This document shows, in pieces, positions 1-8,426 of a stretch of 64,000 nt of DNA; position 1 is the stretch's first letter, and each line of letters opens with the position of its first letter. Below the pieces are notes generated by a model. The model made no database searches, was not told where the DNA came from, and was given only the letters and a program-made list of their open reading frames with translations. The translations under genes and the position numbers were made by a program. Location of the stretch: the NCBI GenBank assembly GCA_964634815.1, contig CAZWMD010000012.1, positions 38,596 through 102,595 of the forward strand, written 5' to 3'. This stretch comes from JALZVT01 sp964634815 (GTDB lineage Bacteria; Pseudomonadota; Gammaproteobacteria; Pseudomonadales; Azotimanducaceae).

Positions 1-372
1 TACCACCAGGATGAACAGAATGTCGACGCAGCCCTTGAAGGGGCCATCGTCGGGTGCGTTGTAGTCCACCGGTTCTGCCAGAGTCAGTAACACCCCCACG
101 GGGGCGTCGCATTGCGCCAGACGGCAATGCGGGATCGCAACACCGTCGCCAAGCGCGGTAGAGCCAAGGCGCTCACGAGCAAGCAAGGCATCGAGCACTG
201 ATCTGGCGTTTAGATCGTTGCTGCCGGCCAATATTTCGCTGCCGTGCTCCAGGGCGCGTTTGCGGGAACTGGCTGAGACCTGCGCTCTTGTCCGATCGAT
301 ACTCAGCAGTTGCCGCAACAGCGGAAGTTCCTTTGCCAGAGCCTCCTCGGAAGAGGAGTTCAGGTTGTTCAC
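1..372 (-). CDS. ptsN: Nitrogen-regulatory PTS EIIA protein PtsN (partial, 3' end off window)
   Basis: The frame runs off the left edge, leaving about 124 N-terminal residues. It reads as EIIA-Ntr: an LPLLRQLLSIDRTRAQV start, then SSRKRALE, then GDGVAIPH, whose His is the phosphorylation site of the family. PtsN is the terminal phospho-acceptor of the nitrogen phosphotransferase chain and regulates potassium, carbon and nitrogen functions in the cytoplasm. It lies downstream of rpoN and hpf, the usual gammaproteobacterial order; rapZ and npr would be expected beyond the edge. The start is uncertain. I chose a GTG at 372 because GGGAAAGAG precedes it at good spacing; in-frame ATGs at 405 and 423 would lengthen the N-terminus by 11 or 17 residues. 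Confidence 0.85.
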   Translation of the reverse strand, partial: MNNLNSSSEEALAKELPLLRQLLSIDRTRAQVSASSRKRALEHGSEILAGSNDLNARSVLDALLARERLGSTALGDGVAIPHCRLAQCDAPVGVLLTLAEPVDYNAPDDGPFKGCVDILFILVV

Positions 373-458
373 GGTCTCTTTCCCGGATTTTGGGGAGGAG
401 ACCATTGATCTCGGTTGTGACATTCGCTGTACTGCTTGTGAGCCCGTTTGGACGCGGA

Positions 459-782
459 TTATTCCTCTGGTAGCGGTTGATGTCGATCCATTGGTTTAAA
501 ACTGGCCTGTTTTTCTTTGTGCTTCACCACCTGGCGGTCCAGTTTGTGGGCCAGAGAGTCGATGGCGGCGTAGAGATTTTCTGAATCGGCGTCAGCAAAA
601 ATCTCAGCGCCGGTCGTGTGCAGAGTGGCTTCTGCTTTTTGAACGAGTTTGTCGACAGACAAAACGACGTGGACGTTGGTGATGTGATCGTCGTGGCGCT
701 CGACTCGATTGAGCTTTTCCGTAACGTAATTACGCAGTGAGCTCGTGACGTCGATATGATGGCCAGTGATGTTTAGCTGCAT
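459..782 (-). CDS. hpf: Ribosome hibernation promoting factor HPF (short form)
   Basis: A 107-residue protein starting MQLNITGHHIDVTSSLRNYV, the typical opening of the HPF/RaiA family, with the conserved KLNRVERH and NLYAAIDSLAHKLDRQ segments. HPF binds the 30S decoding centre in stationary phase and promotes inactive 100S ribosomes. At 107 residues it is the short form and lacks the C-terminal dimerisation domain of long HPF. The start is supported by AAGGAG five bases upstream of ATG. It sits between rpoN and ptsN, the conserved arrangement. The untranslated region just upstream holds a 14-base tandem repeat. Confidence 0.93.
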   Translation of the reverse strand: MQLNITGHHIDVTSSLRNYVTEKLNRVERHDDHITNVHVVLSVDKLVQKAEATLHTTGAEIFADADSENLYAAIDSLAHKLDRQVVKHKEKQASFKPMDRHQPLPEE

Positions 783-794
783 AGATGCTCCTTA

Positions 795-829
795 ACGGGT
801 TTATCGGGACGGGTTTATCGGGACGGGTT
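795..829. repeat. 14-base tandem repeat in hpf 5' leader
   Basis: The unit ACGGGTTTATCGGG occurs twice in perfect tandem (795-808 and 809-822), followed by a half copy ACGGGTT. It lies immediately upstream of the hpf ribosome binding site, inside the short rpoN-hpf spacer. No function can be assigned. Repeats of this size can expand or contract by slippage and could change leader length. Confidence 0.7.
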
Positions 830-921
830 GTAGCAGCGCGCGTTGAGCTGCCGACAAAGACTGAGCTTGGGCCACCTAACAACCACTTTCGATCAATCTG
901 ATGAAGATCTGCTGTGGCCGG

Positions 922-1021
922 NNNNNNNNNNNNNNNNNNNNNNNNNNNNNNNNNNNNNNNNNNNNNNNNNNNNNNNNNNNNNNNNNNNNNNNNNNNNNNN
1001 NNNNNNNNNNNNNNNNNNNNN
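922..1021. other. Assembly gap (100 N) flanked by identical 55-base ends
   Basis: A run of exactly 100 N. The 55 bases before it (867-921) are identical to the 55 bases after it (1022-1076), both starting TTGGGCCACCTAACAACC and ending GCTGTGGCCGG. Contigs sharing an exact 55-base end overlap and were probably scaffolded without merging, so little or no sequence is missing. The gap lies between rpoN and hpf and does not interrupt a gene. If collapsed, the rpoN-hpf spacer shrinks from about 308 to about 153 bases. Confidence 0.9.
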
Positions 1022-1090
1022 TTGGGCCACCTAACAACCACTTTCGATCAATCTGATGAAGATCTGCTGTGGCCGGTGAGATGCGCACTT

Positions 1091-2605
1091 CTATACGAGC
1101 CTCTTGCGCTCGTTGGAGGGGGGAATTGCCAGAGATTCTCGATATTTGGCCACTGTGCGCCGCGCTACCTTGATGTTCTGATCGTTGAGTATTGCTGCGA
1201 TCTTGCTATCACTCAATGGTTTTTTCGGATTTTCATCCGCAGTGAGCTTTTTGATCAACGCACGAATTGCCGTGCTTGACACTTCGCCGCCGCTGCCGGT
1301 ACTCACATGGCTAGAGAAAAAGTACTTTAGTTCAAAAATCCCGCGCGGCGTATGCATGTATTTGTTAGTAGTAACTCGCGAGATTGTAGATTCATGCATT
1401 TCCACCGCCTCGGCGATGTCGTGCAGCACGAGTGGCTTCATCGCTTCTTCGCCGTAGTCCAGGAAGGCTCTTTGATGTTCTACGATCTGGGTTGCGACCT
1501 TAAGCAGCGTATCGTTCCTGCTCAGCAAGCTTTTCAGGAACCACCTGGCCTCTTGCAGGTTGTCGCGCAGATATTGATTATCTGAGCTTGAATCTGCTCG
1601 TTTTATCATCCCGGCGTAGGTCTGGTTGATGCGTACTTTGGGGATGGACTCGCCGTTAAGCGTCACCTGCCAAACACCGGCAACCTTGCGAACCTGCACG
1701 TCGGGCACCACGTAGGCCGCCGCACCACCGCCAATGCTACTGCCTGGTCTTGGGTTTAGCGATTGGATCAAACTAACGACCTGGGAAAGCTCAGCATCTC
1801 CCAGGCGGGTTTTGCGACGCAGGTTTGCGAAATCCTTGGCACCCAGGATGTCGAGATGCTCAGTAACAAGGGCCAATGCTTCTTTACGCCATGCCAGGTT
1901 TTCTGGAAGCGCGCGTAACTGGATCGCAAGACAGTCTGCCAGGTCTCGGGCTGCAACGCCCAGAGGATCAAAATGCTGAAGGCGGTGAAGCACCGCCTCG
2001 ACTTCGTCGAGCTCAATATCGAGCAAGGGGTCAAAGCCGGAACAGATATCTTCCAGGCTCATCATCAGAAGCCCATCCGGATGTATCGCGTCGATGATTG
2101 CCAACGCGATGACCTGATCGCGATCGGACATGGGAGTCAGGTTTAGCTGCCACAGCAGGTGGTCTGTTAGCGTGGTGTCGGCACTGTTGCGTGCCTCAAA
2201 ATCGATTGTGGATTCTCCGGCACCAGGTGAGGTGTTGGCAGCGGGCAGATCATCCCAGGTGCTGTCTACCGGGATATCATCGGGGATATCCCCGTCGTAG
2301 TCGGTCACACCGGCGATGTCTTCGAATTCGTTCAGTTCGCCGGTCATTTCTGCACTCGGTGCGTCTTCAAGGCCGGTGAGATCCAGGCTGTCAGTCAATT
2401 CTTCGGCCAGTGTGGTTTCGGCATCCGCGTCAACCGGGCTTTCTTCGAATTCTTCCTCAAGCTCGAGCAGTGGGTTGCTTTCCAGCGTTTGCTGAATTTC
2501 CTGTTGCAGTTCCATGGTCGACAGCTGCAGCAGGCGGATTGCCTGTTGGAGCTGGGGTGTCATGGTCAATGACTGACCAATTTTTAACTGCAAAGACTGC
2601 TTCAT
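1091..2605 (-). CDS. rpoN: RNA polymerase sigma-54 factor RpoN
   Basis: Sigma-54, 504 residues, within the normal range of 480-510. Region I is the Gln/Leu-rich start (MKQSLQLKIGQSLTMTPQLQ) that contacts enhancer-binding activators. An acidic region II follows at about residues 50-130, then the core-binding domain. The C-terminus carries the RpoN box ARRTVAKYRE at about residues 481-490, which reads the -24 element. It directs core RNA polymerase to -24/-12 promoters for nitrogen, motility and pilus genes. lptB lies 29 bases upstream and hpf/ptsN follow, the standard operon. A matching sigma-54 promoter occurs upstream of the pilin gene in this same window. Confidence 0.97.
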   Translation of the reverse strand: MKQSLQLKIGQSLTMTPQLQQAIRLLQLSTMELQQEIQQTLESNPLLELEEEFEESPVDADAETTLAEELTDSLDLTGLEDAPSAEMTGELNEFEDIAGVTDYDGDIPDDIPVDSTWDDLPAANTSPGAGESTIDFEARNSADTTLTDHLLWQLNLTPMSDRDQVIALAIIDAIHPDGLLMMSLEDICSGFDPLLDIELDEVEAVLHRLQHFDPLGVAARDLADCLAIQLRALPENLAWRKEALALVTEHLDILGAKDFANLRRKTRLGDAELSQVVSLIQSLNPRPGSSIGGGAAAYVVPDVQVRKVAGVWQVTLNGESIPKVRINQTYAGMIKRADSSSDNQYLRDNLQEARWFLKSLLSRNDTLLKVATQIVEHQRAFLDYGEEAMKPLVLHDIAEAVEMHESTISRVTTNKYMHTPRGIFELKYFFSSHVSTGSGGEVSSTAIRALIKKLTADENPKKPLSDSKIAAILNDQNIKVARRTVAKYRESLAIPPSNERKRLV

Positions 2606-2634
2606 GTCGAAGTCAGTTTAGCTTCAGTAGTGGG

Positions 2635-3393
2635 TTAAAGCTCGAATTGATCGCCCAGATAGACATTGCGTACGGTCTCATTCTGGAGGATTGTCTTGGC
2701 ATCTCCCGCTTCGATAATCTGCCCTTGCACCACGATGTAGGCCCTGTCACAGATATCGAGGGTATCGCGCACATTGTGATCGGTTATCAGAACGCCAATT
2801 CCGCGACCGGAGAGATCGCGTATTTGTGACTTAATATCGGCCACAGATATCGGATCGACGCCCGCAAAAGGTTCATCCAGCAACATGAAGCCCGGATCCG
2901 AGGCGAGTGCCCGAGCGATTTCCAGGCGCCGACGCTCACCGCCGGACAGGCGTTCACCGCGCTGTGTGCGAATTGGGGTCAAGCCAAATTCGTCAAGCAA
3001 CTGGTCTTCGCGTTCTCGCTTCTGCGCACCAGACAGGTGCTTTTGCAGCTCCAAAATAGCCCGCAGGTTTTGTTCTACCGTGAGTCTGCGGAACACGCTG
3101 GCTTCCTGGGGCAGGTAGCCGATACCCGCCCTGGCGCGACCGTGCATGGGCAGTTCGGTGAGATCCCGATCATCCAGAGTGATGGTCCCGGCGTCAGCCC
3201 GAATCAGGCCGACAATCATGTAGAACGAGGTTGTTTTGCCCGCGCCGTTGGGGCCCAGCAGACCAATGATTTCACCGCTACCGACGGCCAGGCTCAGATC
3301 TGCCACAGCCTGATGCTGGCCATAGCTCTTTTGCAGGTTATTGGCCTTCAGGATCTGGCGTTCCTGAACGTCTTTCAGATTATTGTTGGACAA
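2635..3393 (-). CDS. lptB: LPS export ABC transporter ATP-binding protein LptB
   Basis: A 252-residue ABC ATPase powering extraction of LPS from the inner membrane with LptF/G (not in this window). Walker A is GPNGAGKTT (about 47-55), the signature LSGGE (149-153) and Walker B LLDEP (171-175, Asp173/Glu174). The start is a TTG overlapping the end of lptA by 14 bases; no in-frame ATG suits the N-terminus better. Order kdsC-lptC-lptA-lptB-rpoN is conserved in gammaproteobacteria, and the overlaps suggest translational coupling. Confidence 0.96.
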   Translation of the reverse strand: MSNNNLKDVQERQILKANNLQKSYGQHQAVADLSLAVGSGEIIGLLGPNGAGKTTSFYMIVGLIRADAGTITLDDRDLTELPMHGRARAGIGYLPQEASVFRRLTVEQNLRAILELQKHLSGAQKREREDQLLDEFGLTPIRTQRGERLSGGERRRLEIARALASDPGFMLLDEPFAGVDPISVADIKSQIRDLSGRGIGVLITDHNVRDTLDICDRAYIVVQGQIIEAGDAKTILQNETVRNVYLGDQFEL

Positions 3394-3910
3394 TATCGGA
3401 GGATCTCTTCGGTTGCAGGGTCATTTTAATGCGTTCCGGCTCCGTACTCGCGGCATCAACTCGACCGGCACGGATGTCGTATTCAATGAGTTCACCGCGA
3501 AAGTCATTCCCCTCCTGGGTGAGATGGGCATCGCCCTCAAGGTCTACCTTCTCGTCGCGGGTGTGATAGACGATCTTGCGCGCATCTGCCTGCATGTTTT
3601 CCTGATCGGATTTGAGTTTTTGGCTGTAGTAGGCGGGGGAGCCGTTAGCGATCAGGCGCACTACCTTATCGTCCTCAAACTCGATGGTGACCATTTCAGC
3701 GTTGATTTTCAGTGACCCCTGATTGACCTGCACATCGCCTTTGTAGGTGGCTCTGGACGCCTTTTCCTCATAGACCAGCTCATCGGAGCGAATCTGAATG
3801 GGCTGGTCTGCATCGTCTGTGAGGGCCCACACGGCAGGCGTTGCAAAGGCTGTCAGCGTGGCCAGCAGCAGCCTCTGCAGGGGCTTATTTGAATTGGAAA
3901 GGTAGAACAA
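3380..3910 (-). CDS. lptA: LPS periplasmic bridge protein LptA
   Basis: Periplasmic LptA of the OstA/LptA family, which polymerises head-to-tail as the bridge carrying LPS to LptD. I place the start at a TTG (3908-3910) that overlaps the end of lptC. It gives a 176-residue precursor with a hydrophobic signal peptide (LQRLLLATLTAFATPAVWA) and probable cleavage after AVWA. An upstream in-frame ATG at 4042 would add 44 residues without signal character inside lptC, so I reject it. The mature part carries the beta-jellyroll pattern (IQIRSDELVYEEKASRATYKG). E. coli LptA is 185 residues. Confidence 0.85.
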   Translation of the reverse strand: MFYLSNSNKPLQRLLLATLTAFATPAVWALTDDADQPIQIRSDELVYEEKASRATYKGDVQVNQGSLKINAEMVTIEFEDDKVVRLIANGSPAYYSQKLKSDQENMQADARKIVYHTRDEKVDLEGDAHLTQEGNDFRGELIEYDIRAGRVDAASTEPERIKMTLQPKRSSDIVQQ

Positions 3911-4610
3911 TTGTTTGTACCTGAGTTGTTTCGCCGGTGAGGTGCAGAACACCAGTTTGCAGGTTGCCGCGCAGCGTCTCGGCTTTGGTTCGTCCGGTAT
4001 GCGTATCGATGGTAACACTCTCGTCTGTTTCGACGTATTCACGATCGGGATACAGATAGAGCGCCCTGGTTTTCATTGACAAGTATCGTGGAGGTTCCTG
4101 GGTTTGGCTGAGCTCGACGTTCTGGCGAAGAAATACCACTTCTTCTATGACACCGTCACTCCCAGGTCGTTTCCGAACGTAGCCAAAGTCGGACGTGGCG
4201 CGCCACGGGGTACTGCCAGGCCTGTTGCTGTCAAACGCCGGGTTATCACCGGCAGTTTCGTTTTTGGTGGTCGGCTCCAACAACAAATCCGGTTGTTCCA
4301 GGCGAGTGAGTTCGGAGTTGTTGAAGTGTTTTATAACACTGGCTTGCAGCATGTATTTTCGGGCTCCGCTGGCTCGAAACTGATGAATCACTGCATCGTT
4401 CACGTATAAATCAGGCTCGTCGCGCAACTCTTCAGGCAGGTCTTGGCCCAAAGCCTGGTCTTCATTTTGGTCGCGCAGCCAGAGCAGGCCGGCGGCTAAA
4501 AGAACGCTGATCAGAACAATCATCCACCAGAAATTTGCTCTGAAATTTGCCTTGGATGTACCAGCGCTTTCAGGAACCGGCGTTGAGCTGAGCGCGAGTG
4601 CAGGCCTCAC
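3885..4610 (-). CDS. lptC: LPS export system protein LptC
   Basis: A 241-residue bitopic inner-membrane protein of the LptC family that receives LPS from LptB2FG and passes it to LptA. One transmembrane helix (FWWMIVLISVLLAAGLLWL, about residues 28-46) precedes a periplasmic beta-jellyroll domain. It is longer than E. coli LptC (191) because of an N-terminal cytoplasmic extension and an insert near residues 110-140. The GTG start overlaps the kdsC stop as GTGA, indicating coupling. Family assignment rests on position between kdsC and lptA plus topology; sequence conservation in LptC is low. Confidence 0.88.
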   Translation of the reverse strand: MRPALALSSTPVPESAGTSKANFRANFWWMIVLISVLLAAGLLWLRDQNEDQALGQDLPEELRDEPDLYVNDAVIHQFRASGARKYMLQASVIKHFNNSELTRLEQPDLLLEPTTKNETAGDNPAFDSNRPGSTPWRATSDFGYVRKRPGSDGVIEEVVFLRQNVELSQTQEPPRYLSMKTRALYLYPDREYVETDESVTIDTHTGRTKAETLRGNLQTGVLHLTGETTQVQTIVLPFQFK

Positions 4611-5125
4611 GAGGATGCGTTGGCGCGTGCTTGCATGATGAGTTCTGCCAATTCTCGAACCGCGCCTTTGCCGCCGGGCAGGCCAGCGGTATGGTCGGCA
4701 GCAGCGCGTACCGCAGGATGGGCGTCGGCGACAGCCAGACCTAGCCCTACCTGCTCGAACAAGGCGATATCAGGCACGTCATCACCGATATGGGCCATAT
4801 CGGTAAGCGCGATACCAGTTTTTTTCTGCAGATCCTGCAGGGCTGGCAGTTTGTTTTCGTAGCCCTCATAGAGGTGTTGTATGCCGAGTTCTGCAGACCG
4901 GCGCTTGACCATAGGCGAGGTGCGCCCGCTGATGATAGCGATCACGACACCACTGGCCTGCAACCGCTTGATGGCTGAGCCGTCTTGGGTATAAAACGCT
5001 TTCAGCTCATCGCCGTTTGAGCTGTACAGCAGACGCCCATCGGTGAGGACCCCGTCGACATCGAGACATAACAGCCTGATGCGTGACAGCGCTCCGGTTA
5101 AGGAATTGCCAGTGTCTTGGGGCAT
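4607..5125 (-). CDS. kdsC: 3-deoxy-D-manno-octulosonate 8-phosphate phosphatase KdsC
   Basis: A 172-residue HAD-superfamily phosphatase. The nucleophile motif DVDGVLTDG (Asp22/Asp24) is diagnostic of KdsC, with ISGRTS as motif II and GDDVPDIALF as motif IV. It removes phosphate from KDO-8-P to give KDO, the inner-core sugar of LPS. The usual partner kdsD (arabinose-5-phosphate isomerase) is absent: the next gene upstream is the cation antiporter. lptC follows with a 4-base overlap. Confidence 0.96.
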   Translation of the reverse strand: MPQDTGNSLTGALSRIRLLCLDVDGVLTDGRLLYSSNGDELKAFYTQDGSAIKRLQASGVVIAIISGRTSPMVKRRSAELGIQHLYEGYENKLPALQDLQKKTGIALTDMAHIGDDVPDIALFEQVGLGLAVADAHPAVRAAADHTAGLPGGKGAVRELAELIMQARANASS

Positions 5126-5160
5126 GGGCGAAGTCCTTGCACTGTTTTTCAGATCTGCGG

Positions 5161-6135
5161 TTAGACAGCAGACGCAGATTGCAGGTACAGCATGTAGTTG
5201 TAGCCGATCCAGCCGAGGATAAGTACTGAACCTTCAAATCGGGTGATGATGGCGCGAGAGTTCATTCCGTACGCGAACAAACCCAGTAGCAAGGTAAGCG
5301 CAACCATCATGCCGCAATCGCGCCAGAATACTGCTGCGCTGATGTCTGTTGGGCTGACCAGTGCAGGTACGGCGAGCACCGCCAGAATATTCAGAATATT
5401 TGACCCCACCACGTTACCCACTGCGATGTCGGTATGTCCCTTTAGTGCCGAGCCAACAGTAGCGGCCAGTTCTGGCAGGCTGGTGCCAACCGCGACAATG
5501 GTGAGACCAATGATCAGTTCACTGACACCGAGACTTTCAGCGATGTCGGTGGCAGCCCAAACCAGCAGGTTGGCGCTGGCCAGCAGAACAACCAGTCCGG
5601 TAAAGAGCCAGAACAGGGCCGGCTTCATTGGCATCTCAGGCAAATCCTGGAGTTCTTCCTTGATCGCGTCACTAATTTGCTCTGGATCGGTGTTTTGTCG
5701 CCGCAGCAGACCGTACAGGATGAAGCTGAGCCCGATGAGCAGCATTATTCCGTCGATGCGTGACAGGTGCTGATTGAACAGCAGCGCAAGAGCAAGGCCG
5801 GTTGCTCCAAACAGCCAGGGCAACTCAGTGCGTAAAGTGGTGCCGGAAAACGGCAGTGGGGCAATAATTGCGGTGATACCAAGTACCATACCGATGTTGG
5901 CAATATTTGACCCTACAGCGTTGCCCACTGCCAGCAGGGGGTTGCCCTCAAGTGCCGCTGCCAGGGCGACCAGAATTTCCGGAGCAGAGGTTCCCAGAGA
6001 CACCACTGTCAGACCAATCATCATTTTGGACATGCCAGCGTTGGCAGCAGTCGCAGCTGCGCCCGACAAAAAGCGGTCTGCACTCCAGACAAGTGCAGTA
6101 AAACCGGCGATCAGGGCAATAATGGGAAACCACAT
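5161..6135 (-). CDS. yrbG: Calcium/sodium antiporter, CaCA family (YrbG-like)
   Basis: A 324-residue integral membrane protein with about ten hydrophobic segments and the internal duplication of the CaCA family. The two alpha repeats carry GTSAPE (near residue 48) and GTSLPE (near residue 216), each followed by a GNxxGSNI segment. These form the ion-binding site of Na+/Ca2+ exchangers. It occupies the yrbG position next to kdsC and the mla operon, as in E. coli, and is divergent from mlaF. The transported ion is inferred from the family. Confidence 0.93.
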   Translation of the reverse strand: MWFPIIALIAGFTALVWSADRFLSGAAATAANAGMSKMMIGLTVVSLGTSAPEILVALAAALEGNPLLAVGNAVGSNIANIGMVLGITAIIAPLPFSGTTLRTELPWLFGATGLALALLFNQHLSRIDGIMLLIGLSFILYGLLRRQNTDPEQISDAIKEELQDLPEMPMKPALFWLFTGLVVLLASANLLVWAATDIAESLGVSELIIGLTIVAVGTSLPELAATVGSALKGHTDIAVGNVVGSNILNILAVLAVPALVSPTDISAAVFWRDCGMMVALTLLLGLFAYGMNSRAIITRFEGSVLILGWIGYNYMLYLQSASAV

Positions 6136-6263
6136 TGAGGTTAAGGGGTCTACTTAGGGGTGATTGGAACGCGTTACCGGGGGTGGACTTTAGACGCATC
6201 GCCCCGTGACGCCAAGGTGGTATGCTTTTCTACTGCCTGTCTGACTAAAAAAAGGCCCTTCTT

Positions 6264-7112
6264 TTGTCTCAACAGCCTCATTCTATCCCGGCATCCAATC
6301 CGGCATCTCCAGAGCCGCCGAGCCTCATCGAAGTTCGCGACCTATTCTATGCTCGTGGAGAGCGGGTGATTTTCAATGGTTTGAATCTTGATATCCCGCG
6401 TGGCGAGATCACCGCGATCATGGGGCCCAGTGGCACGGGCAAGACCACCTTACTGCGGATCATTGGCGGCCAGGTGAAACCTGACCACGGCCAGGTGATG
6501 GTTGACGGCCAGGATGTATGCGCTTTGTCCAGGCGCGAATTGTTGGAGCTTAGACGCAGTATGGGCATGTTGTTCCAGTCGTCTGCGCTGTTCACTGACC
6601 TCAATGTCTACGAGAACGTGGCGTTTCCGCTGCGTGTCCACACTGATCTCGACGAGCGCCTGGTGCGTAATATAGTCCTGATGAAACTCAATTCAGTGGG
6701 TTTGCGTGGTGCCCGGGACTTGCTGCCCTCGCAGCTTTCTGGTGGTATGGCGCGCCGTGTCGCCCTGGCGCGGGCCATTGCGCTGGACCCTAACCTGATC
6801 ATGTATGACGAACCCTTCACCGGTCAGGATCCTATTGCGATGGGCGTGTTGCTAACGCTCATTAAGGGCCTTAATGATGCGCTTGGTATGACCAGCCTGC
6901 TGGTCTCTCATGACATCCACGAGACCGTAACGATTGCAGACAAAATTTATGTGATCGCAGATGGCGAAGTGGTGGCCTTTGGCTCACCAGACGTACTCAA
7001 GAATCACAGTTCGGCGCGCATTCAGCAGTTTATGCACGGCTCGCCGGATGGGCCGGTTCCGTTTCACTACCCGGCAGATGAACTTGAATACGACCTGTTG
7101 GGCGCTCCCTGA
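6264..7112 (+). CDS. mlaF: Phospholipid ABC transporter ATP-binding protein MlaF
   Basis: ATPase (282 residues) of the MlaFEDB complex, which moves phospholipids between inner membrane and periplasmic MlaC and keeps the outer membrane asymmetric. Walker A is GPSGTGKTT (54-62), the signature LSGGMARRVALARA and Walker B YDEPFTGQDP. The start is TTG at 6264 with AAAGG a few bases upstream; no ATG precedes the conserved LIEVRDLFYARG segment. It is the first gene of mlaFEDCB-ibaG-murA and transcribed divergently from yrbG, so its promoter should lie in 6136-6263. Confidence 0.96.
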   Translation: MSQQPHSIPASNPASPEPPSLIEVRDLFYARGERVIFNGLNLDIPRGEITAIMGPSGTGKTTLLRIIGGQVKPDHGQVMVDGQDVCALSRRELLELRRSMGMLFQSSALFTDLNVYENVAFPLRVHTDLDERLVRNIVLMKLNSVGLRGARDLLPSQLSGGMARRVALARAIALDPNLIMYDEPFTGQDPIAMGVLLTLIKGLNDALGMTSLLVSHDIHETVTIADKIYVIADGEVVAFGSPDVLKNHSSARIQQFMHGSPDGPVPFHYPADELEYDLLGAP

Positions 7113-7894
7113 TGTTCCGGTTTTTACGTCTGCTCGGCCAGAAAGCGCTGGAGAGCCTGCAAACTCTGGGGCGTGCGTCTACCTTGTGGGTTTTGGCCCT
7201 GTGGGGGCTGCCCCGCGCTGGTGATGTGCCCCTTGCACTGAAACAGTTCTATAACGTGGGTGTTCTGTCACTGGTCATTATTTGTTTGTCCGCATTCTCT
7301 ATTGGTGCGGTGATCTCGCTTCAGTTCTATACGCAGCTTGTGCGCTTTGGCGCCGAATCGACGGTAGGATTGGGCGTTGCACTAACGGTGCTGCGTGAGC
7401 TGGGACCGGTTGTCACCGCTCTGTTGTTTGCGGGGCGGGCAGGCTCCGCGATTACAGCCGAAATTGGATTGATGAAAACAACCGAGCAGCTGTCGAGCAT
7501 GGAAATGATGGGTGTTGACCCGTTACACCGGATTGTTGCACCCCGGCTATGGGCCGGATTCTTCTGTTTACCCTGGCTTACAATGATTTTTTGTGTGGTG
7601 GCGATCTGCGGGGGTGCTGTGGTTGCCGTGGACTGGCTGGGGGTCGACGCAGGTAGTTTCTGGTATGGCATGCGCGACGGCGTTCAGATAGGCCGGGACA
7701 TCGGTAATGGTTTGATTAAGGCCCTCATCTTTGCCGTGGTAGTGACCTGGATCGCGGTATTTCAGGGGTACGATACGATTCCGACCGCTGAGGGTATCGG
7801 TGAAGCCACCACAAGAACGGTTGTATACTCCTCCATCGCCATTCTTGCGCTGGACTTTGTCCTAACGCTCGTAATGTTTGGAGACTTTAACTAA
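7112..7894 (+). CDS. mlaE: Phospholipid ABC transporter permease MlaE
   Basis: A 260-residue inner-membrane permease of the MlaE/YrbE family. It shows a short N-terminal amphipathic part, then five or so transmembrane segments, and the family core ELGPVVTALLFAGRAGSAITAE. Its start overlaps the mlaF stop by one base (TGATG). It pairs with MlaF, MlaD and MlaB in the lipid transporter. Confidence 0.96.
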   Translation: MFRFLRLLGQKALESLQTLGRASTLWVLALWGLPRAGDVPLALKQFYNVGVLSLVIICLSAFSIGAVISLQFYTQLVRFGAESTVGLGVALTVLRELGPVVTALLFAGRAGSAITAEIGLMKTTEQLSSMEMMGVDPLHRIVAPRLWAGFFCLPWLTMIFCVVAICGGAVVAVDWLGVDAGSFWYGMRDGVQIGRDIGNGLIKALIFAVVVTWIAVFQGYDTIPTAEGIGEATTRTVVYSSIAILALDFVLTLVMFGDFN

Positions 7895-7946
7895 TTCTGG
7901 CCTGCGGCAGGTTGGAAAATTCATCTGGAGTTCCAGAGATCTAACA

Positions 7947-8402
7947 ATGCGAATGCGAACAATTGAAATCAGCGTGGGGGCATTTGTGCTCGCGGGCATC
8001 ATAGCGCTGGTGTTTCTGGCAGTACGGGTGAGTGGCATCAATGCGGAAGCGAGTGCGGAAGGATACCTGCTGCAAGCGCGCTTTGATGACGTGTCCGGTC
8101 TTCGTGAGCGAGCGAAGGTGACAATCGCCGGAGTGACTGTTGGGCGAGTGACCGGAATTTCGGTTGATGCCGAATATGGCGAGGCTGTTGTCGGAATTGC
8201 GGTGCGTGACGATATTGCGCCCTTATCTCTTGATACGGGTGCCCAAATCGTCACAGAGGGCGTGATGGGCGGACGGTATATCGCGCTGACACCAGGCGCT
8301 GATGAAGAAATGTTGGCCAGCGGAGATTTCCTCATCGAGACCCAGGGGGCTCTGGTGCTGGAAAAGTTGATTGGCGACTTTGTAACTTCACTTGGTAAAT
8401 AG
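7947..8402 (+). CDS. mlaD: Lipid transporter MCE-domain protein MlaD
   Basis: A 151-residue inner-membrane anchored protein with a single MCE domain, which forms the hexameric ring above MlaE. The start ATG at 7947 gives MRMRTIEISVGAFVLAG, the typical opening with one transmembrane helix. An ATG at 7878 would add 23 unlikely residues overlapping mlaE. The MCE core (ARFDDVSGLRERAKVTIAGV, then VGRVTGI) follows, and VMGGRYIALTPG is recognisable further on. Confidence 0.95.
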   Translation: MRMRTIEISVGAFVLAGIIALVFLAVRVSGINAEASAEGYLLQARFDDVSGLRERAKVTIAGVTVGRVTGISVDAEYGEAVVGIAVRDDIAPLSLDTGAQIVTEGVMGGRYIALTPGADEEMLASGDFLIETQGALVLEKLIGDFVTSLGK

Positions 8403-8426
8403 TGGTCTGCGCTACAGGAAACTAAA

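Noticed and set aside
730..1279. Open frames running across the first N gap
   Set aside because: They exist only because N was translated as X; the region is the rpoN-hpf spacer.
3911..4042. N-terminal extension of LptA to ATG 4042
   Set aside because: Would overlap most of the 3' part of lptC and lacks a signal peptide at its start; TTG 3910 gives a proper one.
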